Positions 38,931 to 49,415 of a stretch of 64,000 nucleotides of DNA are shown in pieces. The DNA lies in assembly GCF_014898815.1 (NCBI RefSeq), contig NW_026515500.1, forward strand, positions 496,001 through 560,000, given 5' to 3'. A model generated the notes under the pieces. The model was not told the DNA's origin and did no database searches. It saw only the letters and a program-made list of their open reading frames with translations. The DNA comes from Panonychus citri (Eukaryota; Arthropoda; Arachnida; Trombidiformes; Tetranychidae). The translations under genes were made by a program, and so were the position numbers. How positions within the stretch are numbered: position 1 is the stretch's first letter; each line of letters begins with the position of its first letter.

Positions 38931-39501
38931 TCTAAGTTATTCACTTACTTTTCGACTTACAGAGTTACTTTTCAAGTCCGTTGTCAGTTCACTTCTTGTT
39001 GGCTTGTTACGAGCAGTTAGTTTACTTAGTTAACTACAATCAACTCTAGTTAATTGTATTGTATTGTAATCATCATAATCAACAACATCATCATTATTAT
39101 CAACAACAGCGACAAACAATCAACCTCTTTCCTTTTTTTCTTAATGGTTAAACTTAATTACCTTTTTTCTTTTAAATTGTTAATCGTAAATTTTAACCTT
39201 CGAAAACTTTTCTCCTAATTGTTACAACTTTCGAAACGCTTTTTTTTTGTTCTCTTTCTGTTGTTCATGATTAACTTTTCCTTGTTGATTGTTAAACTTT
39301 CCCAAACTAATTAAGATTGTTCATCATCAGTTATGAGATTATGACTGTTAATTACAATTAGATTGACAATCAACCGACAATCAAAGTTGTTGTTGAGAAT
39401 TTGTTGATTCCAAAAATCTTTTCTTCTTTTTTTTGTATAATCGAATTTAAAATTTTGTTCTTTTTCTTTTGGACTTTATCGTCGATCTCCCACCAAATCA
39501 A

Positions 39502-40489
39502 ATGGATAATAATGAAATTACTCGTTTAGATTCACCTTTATCATCTTCGAAGGCCTCACCCATTTCATCGCCCGTGTCCATGATGTCACCCAACTCATCG
39601 AACCCATCGACTCCACCTCAATCAGCGACAGGATTTTCTGACCCTGATTGTGGCCTACCCTCTAGTCTATCACCTACAGCGACACCCACCTCATCATCAT
39701 CATCACAACCTCAACAGCAACAACAACAGAATCACCATCATACCCATCATCATGTAGTACCAATGGACGTATCATCCTCATCCGCTCAAACAAATTTAAC
39801 AATTAATGGATCTTCATCTTCATCCTCATCCTCATCTTCTTCCTCCTCTGGTCTACCACCAACAAATGGATCAACCGGATTGATATCCGGCTCAATCCAT
39901 GGTTGTTCATCTCATCCACTCCTTCACCCTGGGCATCCACTTCATCCCCACCATCACCATCAATCCAACAATAATAATAATAATCAAACCAATAATAGTA
40001 ACAATAATAATAATAGTAATGGTCAACCTCCTCCATCAGGTCATCATCCCTCATCATCCTCATCCTCATCCTCTTCATCTTCCTCATCTTCATCACCCTA
40101 TTCAACAGCTAGTCACCAGCATCACGTTAACTCATCAACACCTTCCTCTTCATCATCAACAACAACAACCACCGCCGCAGCAGCAGCCGCAGCCGCAGCG
40201 GGTCTATTTCATCCCTCTATGAGATCAGTTTATCCTTCACTTTTCACCTCAGTGTCACTCACCAATCCAGGGAAAGATTCATTTGTCCCAAATTCACCAA
40301 TGTGTGTACCTCTCTCAGCCTTTTATGGTTCCGCTTTTGGACCCACATCAACAAGTTACGGTGCCAATAATCCACTTTTAAATGCCCACCGAACCGCTGC
40401 CGTAGCCGCTCATCATTTATCATCATCACCGGCTCACCATGCATATGCTACCCAAATGAATCTATTCAACAATTATCTCGCTCATGCAG
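39502..40489 (+). CDS. Low-complexity 5' coding exon (possible RNF220-locus N-terminus)
   Basis: Exon of 988 nt starting at ATG (MDNNEITRLDSPLSSSKASP) and ending at a consensus donor, GCAG|GTAAGT (40490). The product is Ser/His/Asn/Gln/Ala-rich with homopolymers, followed by a more ordered segment: SMRSVYPSLFTSVSLTNPGK, MCVPLSAFYGSAFGP and a tail around ATQMNLFNNYLAHAG. Such composition is typical of arthropod nuclear regulators. It ends in phase 1 and joins in phase to the acceptor at 44146. The junction residues are LAHA-GRSWMGVSS. By position and phase it may be the N-terminal exon of the RNF220-like gene downstream (human RNF220 also has a long disordered N-terminus), but sequence similarity there is weak. 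It could instead start a separate regulator gene whose remaining exons I cannot see. Confidence 0.7.
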
Positions 40490-40833
40490 GTAAGTCCATT
40501 AATACACTTTCAATATTTAAACCATCAAACAATAACAACAGCAAATGATTAATGATATTAAACATCAACAAGAAAAAAAGATCCCCAACAATTACAAAGT
40601 CTCAGCGTTGAAAGATAATTCAATTGAAATTACTTGGTGATGATGATGATAATGATAATCATTATTATCTATTCATTATCTAATCATAACAGTACATATT
40701 CATCATCATCTTAATTGTCTTGTTCCCTTCATGTAGTTAAAAGTTTTCACCCTTCCCAACCCACTTCACTTAACCCACTCCGAGAAAAACTCCTTAGCAT
40801 GTTTAAAGTTTAAATCGATCATTTTTTCAATGG

Positions 40834-40864
<31 letters not shown>

Positions 40865-43354
40865 AACAACTAATGTAATCTAATAGTCGCAGTTTAATAT
40901 CGACAATTTAACTTATCATCATCATCATCATCTTGTTAAAAGCCGTGTTAAATGATTTAGTTAAAAGATGATGAAGATGAAGATGAAGATGAGGATGAAA
41001 TACAAATCATTGGTTCGGATCAATGAGATCGAGATTTTCAAATGATGAAGAAAAAAAAAGTTTATCCTTCTCTTGTTGATATTATTGTATTGTAACTGCT
41101 ACTCTTTTACTCCTCATCACTTTCATCATTTATTTCATTTGCTTCATCATCTTGATCAGATGATGATGATGATGATAATAATGATAATAATCATCTCTTT
41201 GCGCTCTAAATACTAAGTAAATAAAATTTAGAATCAAACTTTTTTTCTGCTCATCTTCATGGTGACTTCACATTTCCAATGTTACATGATATTTATTATT
41301 ATCAATATTCAACTCTCTTTCATAATCATTATCATCTTACTATGTTGATCAATGTTTCTTTATCATCTCATTGTTATTAAATTAGTTAATAAATTGATTG
41401 TTATCAAAAAGTTAAATAATAATTTTCTTCAACTATTGATCATTTTGATATAACTTTCCAGACGAAAAGAGATTAACTTGAATAGGAAATTGTTTCCATC
41501 ATTGTGTCTTATTGATTTAATTGCTCAAGTTAATCTGTTAATAATCATGGACATTTAATATCAAGTCGAACTATTAGATTAGAACTTTTCAAGTTCGATA
41601 ACTGAATAAAAAAGACCAAGAGAAACTTTGAAAGACTCATTTTCCATTCTCAATGTGTAATCTTATATTTCTGATCAATTGTTGTTGTTGGTGTTAAATA
41701 ACAATCAACAAACAACATATATATGATTACATTGATCACTCCCTTGGTAGAGTGAGCAAATTTCAATGGATTCAACTATCATGATGATCATGAGATTGAC
41801 CAATGAACCAATGTCAATGTAAAAGATAATGTTGATCATAACATGAGCTTTGAAAATACATATGAAAATTGATGCTACTTAATATTTATATTACTTTGTT
41901 TTTGATTATGATTACTACTTTTTGAATACTCTTGATGGTAATGATAATGTTTATGATGATGATAAGATAAATGTAAAGTGTTCCAACTGAATAATAACAA
42001 TAATAATAATGATAATCATGGTGATAAACACATTATGATAACAAGAAACTTGAGATAAAATTTTACACTCGAAATGTTATCCATCAGAAACTCTGAAAGG
42101 GATGAAAAACATGATGATGATGATGATGATGATAAGGATTAGGAAGAGAATGATCATTTTTCTTCATCTTTTTCTTTCTTCAGACAAAATTCTCAGTTCT
42201 CATGGTGAGTGGAATAAGATGGGTAGAAATTCAAAGTGAATATGGAACTTTTTCTCTCTCTCTATTAAAATGATACTTGAAAATGGAAACTTTTCCTTTT
42301 CTCTATTCTGATAATCTTGATGAGGAAGAAGTAAAAATTGTGGGTGGGAAGGATGAAGAGGAGGAGGTTCAGTGGGATGATAAGTAACATTTTGACTTTG
42401 ATTGTGTGTCAAGTGTGTTGAATTTGAAGTGAGCCAAGAGAAGATTGAAAATGATGGTGAAAGGATGAATATGTTATAATACATGATGAAATTTGATTCT
42501 CTTGTTATTTTAACCCACAGGCAACATAATCTCATCAATGTCACTTCAATTTTATCCAATTTAAAGCTTTGACTTTTGTATATTACAAACCCTTTTAGCA
42601 TCCTCATCCTTTATCCAAAACGATCTATACATTTATCATCATCATCATCTTCATCTTCTTACTTTTCTTACCTTGAACCATTAACCTTTTGATAGCGAAA
42701 ACTTTATCTGATAAAACTGATCACTCTATTAACTGAACAACTTATGATATCCAATATTCAATTAATTGACCATAAATGACCAGTAAGATATGGTCATTAG
42801 CTTTATCTTTCCCATCATCTTCTTCTCTCTCTCTCTCACTCACTATGACTCCTTCAAGCCTCATTCATTAGTATCTTTGTGACACCCGTGGTCACTTTAA
42901 TTTACCTACAAACTTACCTGTAAGTTGAGAGAGTTAGTCTAAATTAACAATTTCTAAATCAGTTTATTATGGATCCTGTTTACTTGAATAGTAAAATTAA
43001 CCAACTTAGTTCTTACCACAGGTAACTTTTCAACTAGAATTCAGTTATTATATTAGTTCAATATATTGACTTTCAGTTTATTTTGATAACGAGGATTGTA
43101 TTAGTATATATACAGCTGCGAATATGCAAATATTAAGTTTCATCCGCATCTTCATTTTCATCTCCATCCTCATCTTTGTCTACGTGTTGTAAACAAAAGT
43201 TTGAATTGCTTTCAACCCGCTTGGATCTTTGACCATAAGATAAACAAACTTTAAGATTCGCGTGTCAACCGCATACCCACCCCACTCCAATACCACCCAC
43301 TCTCAGACCATTATACTAACACACACTCGGCGGTGGACAGATTGTTTTTACCAC

Positions 43355-43385
<31 letters not shown>

Positions 43386-44145
43386 TGTATTGATAGTTGA
43401 TATTTGCTCAACTGAAAACTTAACTGTTTCAATACCCAAAGTTGATTGTATTTAAATCTGAAAGTATCAACTAAATAAACAATCATATAATTAACCTATT
43501 GTTGTGATTGTTGTTGTTGTGTCGATTGTCAAGTTAATTGTATTGTTACACATTTGATTTTATATCTGTAAATTATTTATTTATTGTTTGAATTGAGTTA
43601 ATATGATTCTCATTTCAATTGAAATACCATTTTAATAGTTTTATATTTTCATTAACATAATTTATTAACTTTTATTATCAAATGGTGTTAATAGGATTGT
43701 CAATGTAATTGTTATTTTTATGTTAACATTTGATTGATCTCTTGTGATTAACTGTTAATGATTCAAATTTCATTCAAATTTAAGGATTTTCTTACAATAT
43801 AATGACAATTTTATCTGATAATCAGTTAATTCAATGATTATTTTTCATTGAAAATTACACATTTGATGGTTAAATTAGTGAGATAAATGATAATGACGAT
43901 CATTGAAAATAGATCATCTCATTTTCTGGAAATAATTAAAATGATAGATTCTAAATGATGATTACATTGTGATGATTAAAGATCGCGGGATAAATGATGA
44001 TGATTATTAATATTTATAGAAGAATTTGATTGTTGTAATTACGTTGGAATTGTTTCAATGATTAACTGTTCGATTTAACTAATTGTAATCATCTTCCTCT
44101 TTTGTTTCATCTTCTTCATCCTCATCCCATCTTCCTTGATATTAG
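40490..44145 (+). other. Large intron (predicted)
   Basis: Non-coding 3.66 kb between the GTAAGT donor and the TTGATATTAG acceptor. Contains (GA)n at 40840-40863, (GAT)n runs, (CT)n at 43361-43385 and AT-rich DNA. The 42200-42607 minus-strand frame is not convincing. Confidence 0.55.
43361..43385. repeat. (CT)n microsatellite
   Basis: Pure CT run. The bases just before it (43260-43350) are unusually CG-containing for this window, so an internal promoter is conceivable. Confidence 0.9.
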
Positions 44146-44784
44146 GACGTTCATGGATGGGAGTTTCATCTGATGATGCTAAGAATGGTGGAGGAGGTGA
44201 AGGTGGAGGAAGAGGAGGAGGAGGAGGAGGAAGTATAGTGGGTGGTGGGAGTGGAAGTGGTAATATATCACCAACAACTTATCGAAATTTATCTTCCAGT
44301 TATCAGAATCATTTGAAATCAACTTTTCTCTCTCTGTGTAATAATCCATCAGCTGCGATCGCCGCTGCAGCAGCGATTAACAATTTAAATGCTTCGGTAA
44401 TGAATTCAGTTCATAATTCCAATGGTGGAAACTCAGAGAGAGGTGAAAGTGTGGAGACAAATGATTATGAGGATGAGGGAAGAAGATCATCATCAGGGGG
44501 TGGAGAGAGTGGATGTGGAGGAGGAAGAAGAAGACGAAGAGTAAGTGAGAGAGATGAAGAGACAATCTCATCAGGAAACGGAAATGTTGATCTGGGTGGA
44601 GGTGTAAATAGATATTCAAATTCAAATCAAAATCCTAATAACATAATTGTAAACTTAGGCTGCAATACAAATCATAATCACTCAAATCATTACAATTCAG
44701 AGTCAACAACAACAATTAACATAAGCAGAGGATCAACTTCATCACCAAATTATTATTACAATCATCATGTTCATCCAAATAACA
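44146..44784 (+). CDS. Gly/Ser/Asn-rich internal coding exon
   Basis: Open exon of 639 nt from acceptor ATTAG|GA to donor AACA|GTAAGA. The frame entered from the 39.5 kb exon (phase 1) is open throughout. The product begins GRSWMGVSSDDAKN, then a Gly run, TYRNLSSSYQNHLKSTFLSL, a poly-Ala stretch (AAIAAAAAINNLNASV), a Gly/Arg/Ser-rich basic patch (GGGRRRRRVSERDEE), and an Asn/His-rich end. It leaves in phase 1, the same phase required by the acceptors of RNF220-like exon 2 in both downstream copies (45820 and 48609). Without splicing the frame ends at 44819. No conserved domain is recognised. Confidence 0.6.
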
Positions 44785-44939
44785 GTAAGATTATTATTAA
44801 GATTCAATTTTTTTTCTGAGTAAATCAACTGAATGAAAAACAATCAGGGTGAATGATGAAGTGAAACAATCAATAGGTAATCAATTGATTTCTAGCAATG
44901 AGAAGGATGAAAATTTTTATTCAATGAGAAGTTGTATTA

Positions 44940-45551
44940 ATGAATGAAATTGGTGTTCAATGGGTTATGTTACTCACTCGATTCTCTTGGGACTTTATTT
45001 GTGTCTCTCCATTTATTCACCTTCGACTTTAATTGTTTTACTGTTTCGTCCTCATTATTTGCGTGTCCAGTTACCGTCTTATTCTTTGACGGTAATTTGA
45101 CGGAATAGAGGAATATTAGAAACGGAGTTAATCTCTTTCTGTATAAGGTCATCTTCCGCTCTTTTGGGCAATGTTTTGAGACTTTCTTTCTCTTCGACTT
45201 ACTAAGTTACCTTTGCTCTTGTCACTCTATCATCATTATCATCATTTCTCTATCTCTTTCTTTCTCTCTCTCACTCACTCACTCTTTCTTTCTTTCTTTT
45301 AGCTTCCTTTGTTTCTCTCTGTATGATCAGTTAGTAACTTAATTGCTTCGTTACTCTACTTTACAATCAACAATATATTCAATTGTTCAAGTATATGTTT
45401 ACTGTTATCATCTGTTGTCATCTCGTCATAAAAAAACAACATGATGATTATGTTCATTACGATTAATGATCTTTACTTAAATTCAACAACTAATTAATTG
45501 TTTCTCTTTTTTTCTGTTTACTTTCGCGTGAATAACAATAATCTGGTTTAT
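44940..45551 (+). repeat. Left arm of ~0.6 kb inverted repeat (promoter-like)
   Basis: This segment recurs as its reverse complement at 47594-48212. Matching landmarks include CTGTTTACTTTCGCGTGAAT at the inner end, the (TC)n/TCACTCAC tract near 45270, GTCATCTTCCGCTCTTTTGG near 45150, and TTATTTGTGTCTCTC near 44997. It ends about 100 bp before the RNF220-like copy 1 start and contains TCAGTTAG at 45327, an initiator-like word. It is therefore probably the copy 1 promoter/5' UTR. Some small indels separate the arms. Confidence 0.9.
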
Positions 45552-45562
45552 CCGTTATTTCT

Positions 45563-46670
45563 CAACATTTCACTTGGAATTCATCTCGTTACCTGTGAAC
45601 TTCAACCTGTGCTCACCTTTATTTTCAATTCGTTACTTACACCAACTCTTTCAATGTCTTTTTTCAATAACTTTTATCAACTTCATCCTGCTCATCATCA
45701 TCATCCAGGTAAAATAGACTTTCTCTTTCTCTTTTCTCTTTTCCATTTCCATTTCCTTTTCCATCATCGTCATGGTCATCATCATCTCTTTGTTTCTCTC
45801 TTTACTCTTGTCCATTCAGCTCTAGCTCGACCTTGGTCATGTCCACGATCACCTAATCAACCATTGAAGTGTCCACTGTGTTTCATGTCACTTGAAGGAG
45901 GTGATGTTACCTCTCATTTCGAGGAGGAGGTGAAACAATTAGAGAACCTGAGAAGGTAAATTTCATAATAAACTAAATTTTCATTTGATTTTTTAACAAT
46001 CTCTAATAAGCTATTGAGATATTGTATTAAATCAGTGGTCACTCATTTTCCTTTCAGATGCTATTTACTTGATCTCTATCAGAGTAAATCAACTCATAAA
46101 AAACTTTCCAATAGTTTCTTGTTTGTCCTTTGATTTAAACCTAGAAACTTAATCATTAATAACTATTTTTATAACTAATTTAACAGTCATATTAACGAAT
46201 GGGAATCAAAAGAAAATAATTTAAATGATGTTGACGTAATCAAAAAGGAGATTAGTGATAATATACCTGGTGATCCATTCAAAAGATCAAGATTACATTC
46301 AGATAACAATAATATCAATAAGATTCCTCCATGTACAAGATGGCAGGTAAGTTAATCACTTTGTCTTATTTTCCTGTTAATCTAATCAATTGATTGTTAT
46401 TATTATCTCTCTCTAATTATCCAATCAATCAGACATATCAAAGAGTTAAGCAAAATCGTCACACTCGAATATCGGGAATTCTAAGGACTAAAAGATACGA
46501 TGAGAAGATAAAATTGGAAGATGTTTGTGCATCATCTTCATCCTCATCTTCAATTCTCTCTCTTTCCTCATCATCCGCTTCTTCAACTCCCACCACCGCC
46601 ACGACCATTTGTAAGCCCGTTAATCGAGGGATTTGGACAATCGTTGATAATCATGTGCAAACTTCCGGTT
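45563..46670 (+). repeat. Direct duplication, unit 1
   Basis: Begins CAACATTTCACTTGG and runs to the last codons of RNF220-like copy 1. It corresponds to 48352-49409. Exons and intron 3 are nearly identical; intron 2 and the Ser-rich tail differ. Confidence 0.92.
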
Positions 46671-46675
46671 CTTAG
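45654..46675 (+). CDS. RNF220-like protein, copy 1 (RING-less)
   Basis: Four predicted exons: 45654-45708, 45820-45955, 46187-46346 and 46433-46675. Together they give 197 aa, with GT/AG borders and matching phases. RNF220 is a nuclear E3 ubiquitin ligase acting in Wnt/beta-catenin and Hedgehog signalling. Exon 2 encodes CPLCFMSLEGGDVTSHFEEE with the spacing of the vertebrate CPICQVLLRPSELQEHMEQE zinc-binding element. Exon 3 has an acidic IKKEISD stretch. Exons 3-4 encode RWQTYQRVKQNRHTRI, matching RYQTFLRVRANRQTRL. Exon 4 then has a Ser run and ends in RGIWTIVDNHVQ and a stop. No RING domain (human C-terminus) is present, so this is a truncated protein, a partial duplicate, or it continues by splicing I cannot see. 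The first exon (MSFFNNFYQLHPAHHHHP) may be an alternative to the 39.5/44.1 kb exons. Confidence 0.75.
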
Positions 46676-47337
46676 ATAATATTAGTTACTTTCAATTCAA
46701 TTTCCTCTTTTCTCACTTTAACTCATCAAGTCCAAAATCTCATCCAATTGATAAACAATTAAATTTGTAATATTTAAAATCATCAATTTGATGATAGACA
46801 AAACAAAAGATAATCAGATTATCAGCATATTCCTAATTCTGACTGAGTCATGTGTCCAGTTTCATCTTCAATTGGTCACTCATCTTCATATACTCATGGT
46901 GAATCTTCATCGTCATCATCAACTAAATTGCTACCAACTTTAACTCGGTTCTCAACATATTGACGATTATTATTATTATTACTATTAACTGTTACCCCTT
47001 CAACTATTAATTATCATGATTAACTGTAAATATTTAGATTGATCAACTGACCATTTCCTTTTTTGCCAAAATAATTAAAACTTTGGCTGAAACTTTCAAT
47101 CGTAACAAACTTTCATTGTAATAATTACATGAAAAAAAAACACTAATTGATTGATTAAAAAAAAGATTAATTAATAAAATGGAAAATTTTAAGTTGATAA
47201 AAAGTTTCAGTTGACTAATTACAATTGAATATGGATCAAGTGTTACTGAGATTAACGGATAACAGAAAAGTAACTTTGTAATCCGATAGATTTTAAAATG
47301 ATGAGATGTTGAATAGAAAAGCGGAAGATGACCAGAT

Positions 47338-47342
<5 letters not shown>

Positions 47343-47368
<26 letters not shown>
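47343..47368. repeat. (AG)13 microsatellite
   Basis: Pure AG run in the unique spacer between the duplicated modules. Confidence 0.9.
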
Positions 47369-47593
47369 AGGATTAGCTTTGATTTTCTCTTTTGTTCTAA
47401 CCGTCAAAGGATTGGAGGGTCAACCGGAAGGTCAAGGTGACATTCAAAGAATTAAAAACAATGGTATTAGATTTTAAGCCTTTTGTGGTAACATGAATTG
47501 TAAAAATGTTTCAATGAATAGTAAACAATTTAAATAACTGGTCAGTTGCCAAATTTAAGTAACTTTTCAGGTTTTGTCACCTTCATTTTAACG

Positions 47594-48212
47594 TATAAAC
47601 CAGATTATTGTTATTCACGCGAAAGTAAACAGAAAAAAAAGAGAAACAATTAATTAGTTGTTGAATTTAAGTAAAGATCATTAATCGTAATGAACATAAT
47701 CATCATGTTGTTTTTTTTATGACGAGATGACAACAGATGATAACAGTAAACATATACTTGAACAATTGAATATATTGTTGATTGTAAAGTAGAGTAACGA
47801 AGCAATTAAGTTACTAACTGATCATACAGAGAGAAACAAAGGAAGCTAAAAGAAAGAAAGAAAGAGTGAGTGAGCGAGAGAGAGAGAGAGAGAGAACGAG
47901 AGAGAAGGAGAGAAGGAGAGAGAAAGAGATGATGATGATGATGATAAAGTGACAAGAGCAAAGGTAACTTTGTAAGTCGAAAAGAAAGAAATTGTTGACC
48001 AAAAGAGCGGAAGATGACCTTATATACAAAGAAAGAGATTAACTCCGTTTCTATTATTTCTTTATTCCGTCAAAGAATAAGACGGTAACTGGACACGCAA
48101 ATAATGAGGACGAAGCAGTAAAACAATTGAAGTCGAAGGTGAATAAATAGAGAGACACAAATAAAGCCCCGAGAGATTTTAGTGAATGAACCATAAACCA
48201 TTAAACGCGGAA
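47594..48212 (-). repeat. Right arm of ~0.6 kb inverted repeat
   Basis: Reverse complement of 44940-45551. As placed, the copied promoter-like segment points leftward, away from RNF220-like copy 2 and towards the 3' end of copy 1. The (GA)n tract (47860-47930) is longer and more interrupted than in the left arm. Confidence 0.9.
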
Positions 48213-48351
48213 TTCATTATCTCAAGGGATCTGACATTTTCTTCATCATCTTCGTCTTCTTCTTCTCTTCTTCTTCTCTTCTTCTTCTTTTCTACCTTGT
48301 CTTCATCATCATTACCCTCCTTTTATTCATAGAGATCTTTTCTCGATTTAC

Positions 48352-49409
48352 CAACATTTCACTTGGAATTCATCTCGTTACCTGTGAACTTCAACCTGTG
48401 CTCACCTTTATTTTCAATTCGTTACTTACACCAACTCTTTCAATGTCTTTTTTCAATAACTTTTATCAACTTCATCCTGCTCATCATCATCATCCAGGTA
48501 AAATAGACTTTTCTCTTTCTTTTTCTCTTTCTATTTTCTATTTCCTTTTCCATCATCGTCATGGTCATCACCGTCTCTTTGTTTCTCTCTTTACTCTTGT
48601 CCATTCAGCTCTAGCTCGACCTTGGTCATGTCCACGATCACCTAATCAACCATTAAAGTGTCCACTGTGTTTCATGTCACTTGAAGGAGGTGATGTTACC
48701 TCTCATTTCGAGGAAGAAGTGAATCAGTTAGAAACCCTGAGAAGGTAAATTTACATATTCGATTAATTTAAATACATTTGATTCGATAACAACCTAAACC
48801 CACAAACTAAATCTATTAACACTTATTTCTAATAATCTAATTAAACAGTCACATTAATGAATGGGAACTAAAAGAAAACAGTTTAAATGATGTTGACGTA
48901 ATCAAAAAGGAGATTAGTGATAATATACCTGGTGATCCATTCAAAAGATCAAGATTACATTCAGATAACAATAATATCAATATTCCCCCGTGCTCAAGGT
49001 GGCAGGTAAGTTAATCACTTTGTCTTATTTTCCTGTTAATCTAATCAATTGATTGTTATTATTATCTCTCTCTAATTATCCAATCAATCAGACATATCAA
49101 AGAGTTAAACAAAATCGTCACACTCGAATATCGGGAATTCTAAGGACCAATAGATACGACGAGAAATTAAAACGAGACGAACCTTGTCCTCCATCTTCAT
49201 CTTCATCTCTATCATCAATGTTTTCTCTATGTTCATCCCCTATTTCCTCTTCCTATTCTTCCTCATCCTCATCATCTTCTTCATCCTCATCTTCTTTTTC
49301 CTCATCATCCTCATCGACTCCAACTCCAACTCCAACTCCAGCGATGACATCATGCAAACCCGTTACTCGAGGTATCTGGACAATCGTTGATAATCATATG
49401 CAAACGGAA
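48352..49409 (+). repeat. Direct duplication, unit 2
   Basis: Second copy of 45563-46670 in the same orientation, offset 2789 bases at the start. The sequence preceding it is unrelated to that preceding unit 1 because the promoter-like segment is inverted here. Confidence 0.92.
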
Positions 49410-49415
49410 CGATAA
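48443..49415 (+). CDS. RNF220-like protein, copy 2 (RING-less)
   Basis: Same four-exon structure as copy 1: 48443-48497, 48609-48744, 48849-49005 and 49092-49415. All splice phases are kept and give 223 aa. The zinc-binding element (CPLCFMSLEGG) and the RWQTYQRVKQNRHTRI motif are unchanged. Differences are a 3-nt deletion in exon 3 (INIPPCSRWQ instead of INKIPPC), a much longer Ser/Thr-Pro run in exon 4, and a different C-terminus (NHMQTER). Intron 3 (86 nt) is identical to copy 1, while intron 2 is 104 nt instead of 231. The retained open frames argue for function or a very recent origin. Its upstream promoter-like segment is inverted, so it may depend on the 44.1 kb exon, on a new promoter, or be silent. 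Confidence 0.72.

Larger units (their letters stand above)
22437..39501. other. Gene desert rich in microsatellites
   Basis: About 17 kb without a supportable coding exon; every open frame is a low-complexity product of (ATC)n, (CT)n or A/T-rich words. From about 27.3 kb onwards, (CT)n/(GA)n tracts recur every 1-3 kb and (ATC/GAT)n runs are very common. Because the region precedes the low-complexity coding exons at 39.5 kb, it may be long-range regulatory DNA or hold 5' non-coding exons. The segment 38560-39060 has several TCAGT words typical of arthropod initiators (for example in GTTGTCAGTTCAC near 38980) and a T-rich 5' UTR-like run just before the coding start. No RNA gene was recognised. 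Confidence 0.5.
46676..48442. other. Spacer between RNF220-like copies
   Basis: Contains about 0.9 kb not duplicated elsewhere (46680-47593), with an (AG)13 run at 47343-47368, then the inverted promoter-like arm, then ~140 bp with a CTT-rich run (48240-48300) unique to copy 2. No coding frame was recognised. Confidence 0.6.

Noticed and set aside
39803..40222. Frames overlapping the 39.5 kb exon on both strands
   Set aside because: Shadows of the poly-Ser, poly-Asn and poly-His codon runs of the real exon.
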